Shown here piece by piece: positions 18,597 through 26,807 of a stretch of DNA of 32,134 bases. Source of the DNA: Acidimicrobiaceae bacterium (lineage in GTDB: Bacteria > Actinomycetota > Acidimicrobiia > Acidimicrobiales > Palsa-688); NCBI GenBank assembly GCA_030838045.1, contig JAUTXN010000283.1, forward strand, positions 1-32,134. The letters are read 5' to 3'. Each line of letters begins with the position of its first letter. The stretch's first letter is position 1. Below the pieces are notes generated by a model. The model was not told the origin of the DNA. It did no database searches and was given only the letters and a program-made list of their open reading frames with translations. The position numbers and the translations under genes were made by a program.

Positions 18597-19459
18597 CGTC
18601 CACCCGGTCCGCCGCCCTCGAGGTAGTGACCGAGGCGCTCGGCAGCCAGGCGCCGGTCACAGCGGGCGGCGGAGGCGGCCCGAGTCGTCGCGAAGGAGTT
18701 CCCGTGTGGGTGGGCGGGGCGATCGGATTCCTCCTCCTGCTCGTGCTGTGGGAGGTGTTGGCCCTCACGGTGTTCGACAAGGCCGGGTCGGGGGTGCCGA
18801 CTCCCACCTCGGTCGTGACGAAGTTCTGGTCCGACTTCCGGGCCGGGTTCTACGGGGCCAACATCAAGCAGACGGCGAAGGAGGCGTTCACCGGTTACCT
18901 CGTGGCCAACGTGATCGCCATCGTCCTGGCCGTCGCCTTCGTGCAGGTCCCATTCGTCGAAAAGGCCCTGCTGCGGGTGGCGATCGCCAGTTACTGCCTG
19001 CCGATCATCGCCATCGGTCCGATCCTCACGTTCGTGCTCAACGGTGACGCCCCGAAGTCGGCGCTGGCCGGCCTCCTGGTGTTTTTCCCGACTCTCGTGG
19101 GCGTGGTGGTCGGCCTGCGTTCCGCCGACCGGGGCGCCCTCGACGTCATCCGGGCGGTCGGGGGCGGCTCGTGGTCGCAGCTGTTCAAGGTCCGCCTGCG
19201 CGCCGCCATTCCGAGCACCTTCGCCGCCCTCCAGGTGGCGGCCCCGTCCGCCATCCTCGGGGCCATGGTCGGTGAGTACCTGGGCGCCCAGCCCAACGGT
19301 CTCGGGATCATGATGATCCAGGCCCAGGGTGCAGTCGAATCGGCCCGGATCTGGGGGATCGCCCTTCTGTGCACGACCGCCGGGGGCATCTTTTACGTGT
19401 TGACCGGCCTCCTCGGGCGGGTCGTGGCGCCGTGGGCGCCCCGAAGGAGCCGTCCATGA
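18593..19459 (+). CDS. ABC transporter permease 1 (SsuC/ThiX-like)
   Basis: A BPD_transp_1 family membrane protein of 288 residues from a TTG at 18593 that overlaps the ATPase stop (TTGA) with GGAG eight bases upstream. A GTG at 18704 with AAGGAG five bases before it is a serious alternative and would give a 251-residue protein beginning just before the first span ([17 protein letters not shown]). Six membrane segments are visible. The EAA-type cytoplasmic loop that docks the ATPase is in the [27 protein letters not shown] region. It works with the second permease as an importer channel for the binding protein upstream. Confidence 0.87.
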
Positions 19460-20445
19460 CGGCGACCGAAGCGCCCAAGACGCCCGGGACCGGGGCCGGG
19501 TCCGCCACTGGGACCGGGGCCGGGTCCGCCACCGGGGCCGGGGCCGCCACCGGGCCCGGCGCTGGGACCGCCACCGGGCCGGCGCCGAAGGTCACCAAGG
19601 TCAAGGCCCAGAACAACCGGTCGCTGGCCGTCAGCCGGCTGGCCGGCAACCTGGGGTCGGTCCTCGTCTCGGTGCTGGTGATGCTGGTCCTGTGGATCGG
19701 CCTGCTGAAGCTCTACCACGTGCAGCCGTTCGTGGCCAAGAGCCCCCAGGACGTGTGGCGATACCTGTTCACCCAGCGCCTCGACAAGGTGCACGCCCTG
19801 CGCAGCGCGGCCGAGAACCGCCACGTCCTCTTCCTCCACCTGAAGACCACACTGCGCGACGCTTCGCTCGGCTACGTCGCCGGAATCGTGCTGGCCCTCG
19901 GTGTGTCCTGCGTCTTCGTGCTTCAGCGCATGGTCGAGGCGGCGTTCATGCCCGTCGCGTTGGTGCTGCGCTCCGTCCCCCTGATCGCCATGGCGCCCCT
20001 GCTGACCCTGATCTTCGGCCGGGACCTGCTCGCCGTGGCCGTCATCGGCGGGATCGTGTGCTTCTTCCCGGCCCTGATCAACATCATGTACGGGTTGCGG
20101 GCCACCCCCCGCTCCGCCCTCGACCTCATGACGTCCTACGGTGCCAGCCGCCTCACGACCCTGCGCAAGGTGCTGGTCCCGTCGGCCCTGCCGTCGATCT
20201 TCGCGTCGCTGCGTATCAACGTTCCCGCGGCCATGATCGGGGCGCTGCTGGCCGAGTGGCTGGCCACGGGGAAGGGTTCGGGCGCCGAGATGCTGACGGT
20301 GCAGAACACCTCGGATTACGGCGAGTTGTGGGCCGCGGTGGTCGTCGTGACCGCGGTCGCCATGATCGCCTACTCCGTCGTGAGCGCGGTCGAAGCGGCG
20401 GTTCTGGCCCGCTACGCCCCCGACGCCACCGGTCGGAAGCGTTGA
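19456..20445 (+). CDS. ABC transporter permease 2 (SsuC/ThiX-like)
   Basis: A second permease of 329 residues that starts at ATG 19456, overlapping the first permease stop by ATGA, with AAGGAG six bases upstream. Residues 10-44 are a Gly/Thr/Ala-rich low-complexity leader made by a DNA tandem repeat. Six hydrophobic segments follow, and the EAA loop is in LDLMTSYGASRLTTLRKVLVPSALPSIFASL. Two distinct permeases suggest a heterodimeric channel, less common than the single-permease layout of SsuABC-type systems. Confidence 0.9.
   Translation: MTATEAPKTPGTGAGSATGTGAGSATGAGAATGPGAGTATGPAPKVTKVKAQNNRSLAVSRLAGNLGSVLVSVLVMLVLWIGLLKLYHVQPFVAKSPQDVWRYLFTQRLDKVHALRSAAENRHVLFLHLKTTLRDASLGYVAGIVLALGVSCVFVLQRMVEAAFMPVALVLRSVPLIAMAPLLTLIFGRDLLAVAVIGGIVCFFPALINIMYGLRATPRSALDLMTSYGASRLTTLRKVLVPSALPSIFASLRINVPAAMIGALLAEWLATGKGSGAEMLTVQNTSDYGELWAAVVVVTAVAMIAYSVVSAVEAAVLARYAPDATGRKR
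19486..19582 (+). repeat. G/C-rich in-frame tandem repeat in permease 2
   Basis: Repeats of accggggccgggtccgcca type units of about 24 bp, degenerate toward the 3' end, encode TGAGSATG-like peptides. The tract is in frame and lies before the first membrane span. Confidence 0.75.
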
Positions 20446-21440
20446 GCGAGCCCCGCGGGCGAGAGCCGCGGGACCTGCGGGACCTGCCCAAGGCGCATCT
20501 CCACATCCACCTCGAGGGGGCGATGCGTCCCTCGACCCTGCACGACCTGTGCCGGCGGTACGAGCTGGCGGTGCCGACGATCGCCGGATACGGCAGTTTC
20601 AGCGCGTTCGCCGCGACCTACCTTGCCGCCTGCGACACCCTCCGTACCGAGGCCGACCTCCGCCGCCTCGTGGCCGAGGTGCTCGAGGACTCCGCCGCCG
20701 GCGGAGCGGTCTGGGTCGAGCCGTCGAGCTACCTTCCGCATCACCGCCACTTCCAGGGGAGCGACGAAGCCACCGCGGAGATCGTGCTCGACGAGTTGGC
20801 GCAGGCCGCGTCGCGGCTCGGGATCGGTGCGGGCTTCATGGTGAGCGCCCTTCGCACGCTCGATCCGGCCGATGCGATCGAGCAGGCCAAGCTGGCGGTG
20901 GTCTACCGAGACCAGGGGGTCGTCTCCTTCGGCCTGGCCAATGACGAGGCGGGCCACCCGCCCGAGCCCTTCGCCCCGGCGTACCGGATGGCTCGCGACG
21001 CCGGGCTCCTCTCGACGCCCCACGCCGGAGAGCTGGCCGGGCCGGAAAGTGTGATCGGCGCCCTTGACGCGTTGGGCGCCGATCGCATCCAGCACGGGGT
21101 CCGGGCCGTCGAGGACCCGGCGCTGGTCGAGCGCCTGGCCGAGTCTGGGGTGTGCCTCGATGTGTGCCCGACGTCGAACCTGTTGCTGGGGGTGGTTCCG
21201 TCGCTCGACCTCCACCCGCTGCCGGCCCTGCTCGACGCCGGGGTGCGCTGCAGTGTCAACGCGGATGATCCGCTGCTCTTCGGGCCGAACCTGCTCGAGG
21301 AGTACGAGCTGTGTCGAACCGAGATGGGTTTCGACGACGAACGCCTGGCCTTCATCGCCCGGTGCTCGATCGAGGCCAGCGGGGCCCCGGCGGCGCTCAA
21401 GCAGCAGGCACTCGCGGGCATCGACGCCTGGTTGGCTTAA
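20442..21440 (+). CDS. Adenosine/adenine deaminase family protein
   Basis: A 332-residue zinc deaminase. LPKAHLHIHLEGAMRPSTL holds the metal HxH (His 21, His 23); HAGE (His 194, Glu 197) carries the metal His and catalytic Glu; RIQHG (His 218), CPTSN and NADDPLLF (Asp 275, 276) complete the site. HLEG rather than HLDG is seen in adenine deaminase, aminodeoxyfutalosine deaminase and several actinobacterial ADA-like enzymes, so adenosine is not certain. The start is a TTG at 20442 overlapping the permease stop (TTGA); no ATG or GTG precedes the conserved HxH. It is the last gene of the importer operon, which suggests that the imported or derived compound is an aminopurine. Its stop shares a TTAA with the stop of the converging MFS gene. 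Confidence 0.85.
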   Translation: MSEPRGREPRDLRDLPKAHLHIHLEGAMRPSTLHDLCRRYELAVPTIAGYGSFSAFAATYLAACDTLRTEADLRRLVAEVLEDSAAGGAVWVEPSSYLPHHRHFQGSDEATAEIVLDELAQAASRLGIGAGFMVSALRTLDPADAIEQAKLAVVYRDQGVVSFGLANDEAGHPPEPFAPAYRMARDAGLLSTPHAGELAGPESVIGALDALGADRIQHGVRAVEDPALVERLAESGVCLDVCPTSNLLLGVVPSLDLHPLPALLDAGVRCSVNADDPLLFGPNLLEEYELCRTEMGFDDERLAFIARCSIEASGAPAALKQQALAGIDAWLA

Positions 21441-22819
21441 GAATTTCGCTCGGCGACGGACTGCCGGGCGAGGATCCGGAACACCACGGCCGATGTCAGC
21501 AGGACCGCCGCCGCCGCGACGAGGACGGGCGCGCTGAACCCGGCGCCCGCGGCCAGGAGGCTGCCGAGCACCGCGATGCCGACCGCCCCGCCCGCTTCCA
21601 CGACGGTCTCGTTGACCCCGGCCGCGGAGCCGGCCTGCTCCGGTGGCACCGAGATCATGATCAGCTCCACCGCTGAGGGGATCGCGATCCCCTGACCGGC
21701 GCCGAGCGCCACCAACGCCACCGCGACCAGCGCCAGGCGACCCGACGACACCGCCCAGCCCACGAGCACCAATGCGAGCGACATGGTCGCCAGGCCCCCT
21801 GCGACCACCACCCGCGGTCCCAGGCGCCGGGCCACCGGCGGGTTGCACATCGTGGTGACCACCGTCGTGAGCGCCATGGGCATGAAACACAAGCCGGTGA
21901 ACAAGGCGCTGTGGCCCCGCGGCCCCTGGATCCACTGTGTCAACGTGAACTGGGTGCCGAAGGCGGCGAAGAACATCCCGATCACCGTGATCGTCCCCGC
22001 CTGCATCCGAGGATCCCGCGCCACCGAAGGCGCCAGCATGGGCGCCCGGGCCCGCCGTTCCTCCCGGGCGAACAGCGCCATCAAGGCGCCCGACAGCAGA
22101 AACGCCGCCACGACGGAGGGCGACCGCCATCCCCGCACCGGCCCCTCGATGATGGCGAAGAGCAGCAACGCCAGCGACCCGGCCCACAGCAGTGACCCGA
22201 GCCCGTCGATGGCCCGGGCGATCGGTGCCCGGGAGCTGGGCAACAACACGACCACCGCGACCACGGTCAACAGGACCACCGGGACGTTGACCAGGAACAC
22301 CGAACCCCACCAGAACCGGCTCAACAACACCCCGCCCACGATCGGCCCGAGGGCCGCCGCCACCCCGGCGACACTGGCCCAGATGGCGATGGCGCGGGCC
22401 CGTTCGTGTTCGTGGAAGATGTTGCCCAGGATCGACAAGGTGGCGGGCATGCTGGCGGCGCCCCCTACCCCCATGGCCCCACGAGCCAGCGCCAGCTGCA
22501 GTGGGCTCGAAGTGAAGGCGGCCACCGCCGACGCCGACCCGAACAGCAACAGGCCGGCCAGCAGCAGGCCCCGCCGGCCGAAGCGGTCGCCGAGCACGCC
22601 GAGCGGCAGCAACAACCCCGACAGGGTCAGGGCGTACGCCGTGGTCACCCACTGCAGGTCCGTCTCGGAGGCGTGCAGGCCTCGCCGCAGGGTCGGCAGG
22701 GCGACATTCAAGATGGTGTTGTCGATGACGATGGCGCAGAGGGCGAGGCACAGCACCGCCAGCGCCCACCAACGCCGGGGGTCGTCGCGCAGGTCCAGCG
22801 AGGGCGACTCGAGCCGCAT
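21437..22819 (-). CDS. DHA2-family MFS transporter (14-TM type)
   Basis: A 460-residue membrane protein with about 14 hydrophobic segments. AIVIDNTILNVALPTL in the first span and LGDRFGRRGLLLAG after the second are DHA2/EmrB signatures, and LGPIVGGVLL in span 5 is the antiporter motif C. It would use the proton gradient to export a compound. It begins 19 bp after the nucleoside hydrolase stop, so it belongs to that operon; efflux of a base or nucleoside analogue is a guess. It ends in a TTAA that also serves as the stop of the converging deaminase gene. Confidence 0.9.
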   Translation of the reverse strand: MRLESPSLDLRDDPRRWWALAVLCLALCAIVIDNTILNVALPTLRRGLHASETDLQWVTTAYALTLSGLLLPLGVLGDRFGRRGLLLAGLLLFGSASAVAAFTSSPLQLALARGAMGVGGAASMPATLSILGNIFHEHERARAIAIWASVAGVAAALGPIVGGVLLSRFWWGSVFLVNVPVVLLTVVAVVVLLPSSRAPIARAIDGLGSLLWAGSLALLLFAIIEGPVRGWRSPSVVAAFLLSGALMALFAREERRARAPMLAPSVARDPRMQAGTITVIGMFFAAFGTQFTLTQWIQGPRGHSALFTGLCFMPMALTTVVTTMCNPPVARRLGPRVVVAGGLATMSLALVLVGWAVSSGRLALVAVALVALGAGQGIAIPSAVELIMISVPPEQAGSAAGVNETVVEAGGAVGIAVLGSLLAAGAGFSAPVLVAAAAVLLTSAVVFRILARQSVAERNS

Positions 22820-22838
22820 CCGGTGCGTGCTCAGGCCG

Positions 22839-23822
22839 TCAGCCGCCGAAGAGTGCGGCGGCCTGGCGGCGGAACCGCTCCACGTCCGCCCCCAGCCCGA
22901 TCCGCCACGGTCCGAAACCCGGCGCCCGGTCCTGCTCCGCCCCCCGCAACCGGGCCACCGCCGGTGCTCGGAAGTCGACCACCGTCGCCCCCCAGGCCGG
23001 GCCGCCGGCAGCGTCGACGGCCATCGGCAGCACCGGCGCGTCGGGGATCAGCGCCGGGTGGGCCAACGCCATGGCCGCCACCAGGTCGTGGCACGGGCAG
23101 TCGGGGGCGGTCAACACCGACCCGAACTGGCGGTAGAACCGCAGCGGCGCATCGAGGAACTCCGCCGCGGCGCTGCGGTGCTCACCCAGCAGGACGAAGT
23201 GGGCGTCGGTCAGCGTCGCCTCCCGCGTCACGTCGAGGCCGACGAGCAGTGGCGGCTGGGCCCAGGCGGCCCCCGCCACCAGCGCCGCGGCGGGCGGGTC
23301 GTGGGCGACGTTGGCCTCGGCCGCGGGCAGGGCGTTGCCCCCGGCGCGGGCCGAGCCACCCATGACCACCAGCTCCCGGACGGTCGCGGCGAAGCCCGGG
23401 TCGTCGGTCAGCACCCGCCCCAGGTTGGACAGCGGTCCGATGGTGAGCAACGACACCTCGCCGGGTCGCTCCCGGCACAGCCGCCTGATGAGAGCGGGTG
23501 CCGGTACGGCGGCGACGGTCATCGCCGGAGCGGGCCGCCCCTCGGTCGTGTTGCCCAGCCCGTCTTCGCCGTGGATGAAGGTGGCGGGCCGCAGTTCCGG
23601 CGCCACGCCGATCGGCCCGGCGGCGCCCCGGGCCACGGGGATGTCGGTCCGCCCGGCCGCCGCCAGCACCCGCCCCACGCTGGTCATGGCGGCGTCGAGG
23701 GCGATGTTGCCCCACACCACCGTCACCGCGATCACGTCGAGCTCAGGCTCGAGCAGGGCCCACCAGATCGCAGCCGCGTCGTCCACGCCGCCGTCAGTGT
23801 CGATGATCACGGGCCGGGGCAT
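22839..23822 (-). CDS. Inosine-uridine-preferring nucleoside hydrolase family protein
   Basis: A 327-residue protein that hydrolyses the N-glycosidic bond of a ribonucleoside to base and ribose. IIDTDGGVDDAAAI (Asp 8, 10, 14, 15) is the calcium/ribose-binding signature, with Gly in place of the usual Pro. GPLSNLGRVL, VVMGGS, EANVAHDP (170-177) and the CHDLVAAM block (His 245, Asp 246) are also conserved. A ribokinase and a deaminase nearby support a route from adenosine to inosine, then base plus ribose. A TAGCTT at about 23876-23871 on the - strand is a possible -10. The first gene of a two-gene operon with the MFS exporter. Confidence 0.9.
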   Translation of the reverse strand: MPRPVIIDTDGGVDDAAAIWWALLEPELDVIAVTVVWGNIALDAAMTSVGRVLAAAGRTDIPVARGAAGPIGVAPELRPATFIHGEDGLGNTTEGRPAPAMTVAAVPAPALIRRLCRERPGEVSLLTIGPLSNLGRVLTDDPGFAATVRELVVMGGSARAGGNALPAAEANVAHDPPAAALVAGAAWAQPPLLVGLDVTREATLTDAHFVLLGEHRSAAAEFLDAPLRFYRQFGSVLTAPDCPCHDLVAAMALAHPALIPDAPVLPMAVDAAGGPAWGATVVDFRAPAVARLRGAEQDRAPGFGPWRIGLGADVERFRRQAAALFGG

Positions 23823-24038
23823 GGGCCCGCCTTTCTCTGGAGATCTGGGGAAAAGCCTCGCGGGATTCCGAAGCTAGCCCCGCGGGGGACACCAGTCGCC
23901 GGGGCCGCACCCCGACCGTGGCCACGGCCGGACCGCAACGCACTCGCGCTGTTCCTTTCCTAGCAAAACATCACCGTGGGCGGGGGGTTACTGCTAACAA
24001 AGGATTCGTCCGAGGGAGGGGGAACCGGAAACCGTGCG
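23823..24038. other. Intergenic region between nucleoside hydrolase and ribokinase
   Basis: The 216 bp hold the second copy of the 42-bp repeat near the ribokinase end, a perfect palindrome ccgtggccacgg (23916-23927), and a CG-rich palindromic stretch ccccgcgggg near 23878-23887. No credible ORF was seen. The palindromes could be operators or hairpins in front of the nucleoside hydrolase. Confidence 0.5.
23955..23996 (-). repeat. 42-bp intergenic repeat, copy 2
   Basis: Read on the - strand this matches 2064-2105 at 36 of 42 positions. It lies 42 bp after the stop of ribokinase, in the same gene-relative orientation as copy 1. The six differences cluster in the 3' arm, which weakens the hairpin here compared with copy 1, so sequence rather than pairing is conserved. 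Confidence 0.8.
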
Positions 24039-24914
24039 TCATCCGAGGGCCTCGACGTCGGCCAGGGTGGGCATGCCCGTGCCCGCGCCGGGGCGCTGCA
24101 CGGCGAGCGACGCCGCCATATTGGCGAAGTGAACCGCTTCGTCGACCTCGGCCCAGGAGGACAGGGCGGCGGCCAGGGCTCCGACGAAGCAGTCGCCCGC
24201 TCCCGTCGTGTCCACCACCGGCACGTCCCGTCCGGGTACCTCGACGACGTCCGAGCCGATGAGGGCGATGGCGCCCCCGGGGCCGATCGTGGCGACAACC
24301 ACCTGGTCGGGCCGCTGCCGCAGCGCCCTGATGTCCCCGCCGCCGGTGAAGAAGGCCAGTTCGCCCTCGTTGACCACGACGAAATCCGCGAGGCGCAGCA
24401 GCTCGGGAGGCGAGGTCTGGGCGGGAGCCGGATTCAAGATGGTGCGGGCCCCGTTGCGCCGGGCCCGGGACAAGGCGGCGTACACCACCTCCAGGGGCAG
24501 TTCGTACTGGACCACCACGATGTCGTCGGCTTCGATGGGCAGGGAATCAACGTCGGCCGGCGTCATGACGTGATTGGCACCCGGGACGACGACGATCGTG
24601 TTGTCGCCCCCCTCGTCCACCACGATGATCGCCACGCCGGTCGCCACGTCCGGCAGGCGCTGCACCCCTCCCGTCCCGACTCGTTCGTCGGTCAGAAAAC
24701 CGAGGAGTGAGTCGCCGAAGGCGTCGGCTCCGACTCGGCCCACCAACTCGGTGGGAGCAGCCAGGCGCGCCGCGGCCACGGCCTGGTTGGCGCCCTTGCC
24801 GCCGGGCACGAAGCTCAAGGCCGTCCCGAGCAGGGTCTCGCCCACCGCGGGGTGGCGCGGTGCGCGCGCCACCACGTCCATGTTGATGCTGCCGACCACC
24901 ATCACCCGGGGCAC
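24039..24914 (-). CDS. rbsK: Ribokinase
   Basis: A 291-residue PfkB-family kinase that phosphorylates ribose to ribose 5-phosphate. VVGSINMDVV at the N-terminus, PGGKGANQAVAAARL (38-50), and VDTTGAGDCFVGAL with the catalytic Asp 241 are clear ribokinase signatures; GSINMD and GGKGANQA favour ribokinase over other sugar kinases. The start is a GTG at 24914, two bases after the regulator stop; an internal ATG four codons later would cut only MPRV. Together with the nucleoside hydrolase it lets the cell use the sugar released from nucleosides. Close relatives include pseudouridine kinases, a less likely alternative. Confidence 0.92.
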   Translation of the reverse strand: MPRVMVVGSINMDVVARAPRHPAVGETLLGTALSFVPGGKGANQAVAAARLAAPTELVGRVGADAFGDSLLGFLTDERVGTGGVQRLPDVATGVAIIVVDEGGDNTIVVVPGANHVMTPADVDSLPIEADDIVVVQYELPLEVVYAALSRARRNGARTILNPAPAQTSPPELLRLADFVVVNEGELAFFTGGGDIRALRQRPDQVVVATIGPGGAIALIGSDVVEVPGRDVPVVDTTGAGDCFVGALAAALSSWAEVDEAVHFANMAASLAVQRPGAGTGMPTLADVEALG

Positions 24915-24916
24915 TG

Positions 24917-25519
24917 TCAGCTGCCCCGGCGAGTGACGGCGTTGAGATAGTTGTACACGGTGATGCGGCTCACGCCCAAGGCGTCGGCGACGTCCTCCAC
25001 CGACCGCCGAAGGCTGAACGCGCCCCGATCGTTGAGGAGCTTCACCGCCTGTTGCTTGTCGTCTCGGACGAGATCGGACAGCTTCCCTCCGAGCTCCCGT
25101 TCCACCTCGGCGATCAGCCGGTCGAGCAACCCGCGCGCACGCGGCAGGCGGATGCCCGCCAGGACCTCGCCGTCGAAGGCCAGCGGGACGTCGCCCGGCG
25201 CCATGTCGTCGCTCGGGACCACTTGGGCCCCGAGCGCGTCGGCCAGCGGCGCCAGGGCCGTGAGGAACGGGTGGGTCGGGACGGCCTGGCGGCGCGACAC
25301 CGCGAATGCCACGCGGCTGGCCCCGGCGTCTACGGCTGCGCCGACGATGGCTCCCAGGCCGGGGAGGAGTCGGGCCGCCTCGCCGTCGATGGTGGTACCG
25401 AACGGGCCCATCTCCGGTGCCAGACCCTGGCGCCGCGCTTCATCGACCGCCGCTCGGACGTGGGGGCCGGGCGAGCCCTCCAGGAAGGGTTCGACGGTGA
25501 ATTCCAGCCGCACGTCCAC
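24917..25519 (-). CDS. Thiamine_BP-like ligand domain fused to a DauR/YheO-type HTH regulator
   Basis: A 200-residue protein. Residues 1-75 (VRLEFTVEPFLEGSPGPHVRAAV, MGPFGTTIDG, AGASRVAFAVS) resemble the MTH1187/YkoF thiamine-binding fold. Residues about 120-197 end in AFSLRRSVEDVADALGVSRITVYNYLNAV, the helix-turn-helix of DauR/YheO-type regulators. The GTG at 25519 is preceded by GGGAGG four bases upstream. It heads an operon with ribokinase and diverges from operon E across a palindrome-rich gap, so it very likely controls itself and operon E. A ring compound such as a pyrimidine, thiamine or purine-derived product is a reasonable ligand guess. The middle region (about 76-120) was not recognised. 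Confidence 0.75.
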   Translation of the reverse strand: MDVRLEFTVEPFLEGSPGPHVRAAVDEARRQGLAPEMGPFGTTIDGEAARLLPGLGAIVGAAVDAGASRVAFAVSRRQAVPTHPFLTALAPLADALGAQVVPSDDMAPGDVPLAFDGEVLAGIRLPRARGLLDRLIAEVERELGGKLSDLVRDDKQQAVKLLNDRGAFSLRRSVEDVADALGVSRITVYNYLNAVTRRGS

Positions 25520-25541
25520 TTGTCCTCCCAGCTTGACAAGT
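25518..25541. promoter_or_regulatory. Inverted repeat ACTTGTC-N10-GACAAGT
   Basis: Perfect 7-bp arms (25518-25524 and 25535-25541). The left arm reaches the regulator start codon and brackets its ribosome-binding site; the right arm overlaps a TTGACA (25533-25538) usable as the -35 of operon E. It shares the ACTTGT/ACAAGT half-site with the palindrome at 25555. Confidence 0.6.
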
Positions 25542-25554
25542 CGTCCTCTTAGAG

Positions 25555-25569
25555 TTTACAACTTGTAAA
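25555..25569. promoter_or_regulatory. 15-bp palindrome TTTACAACTTGTAAA, likely operator
   Basis: Perfect 7-bp arms around a central C, in an AT-rich island of an otherwise very GC-rich window. It overlaps a TAAACT on the - strand (25558-25553), a -10 candidate for the regulator, and lies 17-18 bp after TTGACA (25533-25538), where the + strand -10 of operon E would be. This is the expected place for a site that represses both directions. Confidence 0.65.
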
Positions 25570-25625
25570 TAGCACCGTACGAGCCCACGGCGATTCGAGT
25601 CGACGGATCCCGCCTACTTTCGCGC

Positions 25626-26807
25626 TTGGACGCGCTGGGCGAGTTGGGTGCCATCGAGGGTGGGGGATGTTGCCGGCTGGCGCTCACCGACGACGATCGG
25701 GCCGGTCGGGACCTGGTCGTGACCTGGATGCAGGACCTGGGCCTCGACGTGCGCATCGACGCGGTCGGCAATGTGGTGGCCCAATGGGGCGATCCCGACG
25801 AGGCGCCGGTGCTCATCGGCTCGCACATCGACACCGTTCGCACCGGGGGCCGCTACGACGGCAACCTCGGGGTGCTGGGCGGCCTCGAAGTGATCGAGTC
25901 GGTGATCGAATCCGGCGTCACGCCGGCGCGTCCGTTGGCGGTGGCGTTCTTCACCGACGAGGAGGGGTCGCGCTTCGCCCCGGACATGTTGGGCTCGCTG
26001 ACCTACGCGGGCGGCCTGGCGGTCGAGGAGGCGCACGACATCGTGGGTATCGACGGGGCCCGACTGGGCGACGAGCTGGCCCGCATCGGGTACCTGGGCC
26101 CCCATCCCTGCCCCGGCCGGCCGCCCCACGCCTACGTCGAGCTCCACATCGAGCAGGGACCGGTCCTCGAAGCCGGGGGCATCGACATCGGCGTCGTCGA
26201 GAGCGTGCAGGGCATCTCGTGGACCGAGTTGACCATCGAGGGCCAGTCCAACCACGCGGGAACGACACCGATGTCGCTGCGCCACGACGCCGGTTACGCC
26301 GCCGCTGCGATTGCCACGTTCGTCCGCCGCCTGGCCGAGGAAATGGGCCCACCGCAGGTGGCCACGGTCGGTTCTTTGCGCGTGCGCCCCGATCTCGTGA
26401 ATGTCATTGCGTCGCTCGCGACCATGACGGTCGACCTGCGCAACACCGACGAGTCCGCCCTGCAGGAGGCCGAGCAGCGCTTGGCGGCGTTTTTCCCCAA
26501 GGTGGCCGAGGCAGAAGGGGTCCGGATCCGGGCGCGCTCCCTGTCGCGGTTCGAGCCGGTGGTCTTCGACTCGGGCGTGGTGGACCTGGTGGAGCGGACG
26601 GCCCGGCGGCTCGGGCATTCCACCATGCGGCTGCCGTCGGGGGCCGGCCATGACGCCCAGATGCTGGCCCGGGTTTGTCCGGCGGGCATGATTTTTGTGC
26701 CTAGCGTGGGTGGCATCAGCCACAACCCGGCGGAGTACACCGCGCCGGGCGACCTAGAGGCAGGGGCGAACGTGTTGCTGCAGGTGGTTCTGGAGTTGGC
26801 GACGTGA
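25626..26807 (+). CDS. M20-family N-carbamoyl-L-amino acid / allantoate-type amidohydrolase
   Basis: A dinuclear zinc amidohydrolase, 393 residues from the TTG at 25626. Metal ligands fit the family: GSHIDT (His 67), RYDGNLG (Asp 78), TDEEGSRF (catalytic Glu and metal Glu, 112-113), ELHIEQGP (His 174) and GISHNPAEY near the C-terminus. SNHAGTTPM marks the dimerisation lid. Members split the carbamoyl group from N-carbamoyl-L-amino acids, ureidopropionate, ureidoglycolate or allantoate. Relatives begin about 11 residues earlier with an R-[IV]-[ND]-G-x-R-L motif; the frame upstream encodes IRVDGSRLLSR but offers no ATG, GTG or TTG before a stop at 25566, so the true start may be an ATT at 25593. 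It overlaps the next gene by GTGA. Confidence 0.88.
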   Translation: MDALGELGAIEGGGCCRLALTDDDRAGRDLVVTWMQDLGLDVRIDAVGNVVAQWGDPDEAPVLIGSHIDTVRTGGRYDGNLGVLGGLEVIESVIESGVTPARPLAVAFFTDEEGSRFAPDMLGSLTYAGGLAVEEAHDIVGIDGARLGDELARIGYLGPHPCPGRPPHAYVELHIEQGPVLEAGGIDIGVVESVQGISWTELTIEGQSNHAGTTPMSLRHDAGYAAAAIATFVRRLAEEMGPPQVATVGSLRVRPDLVNVIASLATMTVDLRNTDESALQEAEQRLAAFFPKVAEAEGVRIRARSLSRFEPVVFDSGVVDLVERTARRLGHSTMRLPSGAGHDAQMLARVCPAGMIFVPSVGGISHNPAEYTAPGDLEAGANVLLQVVLELAT

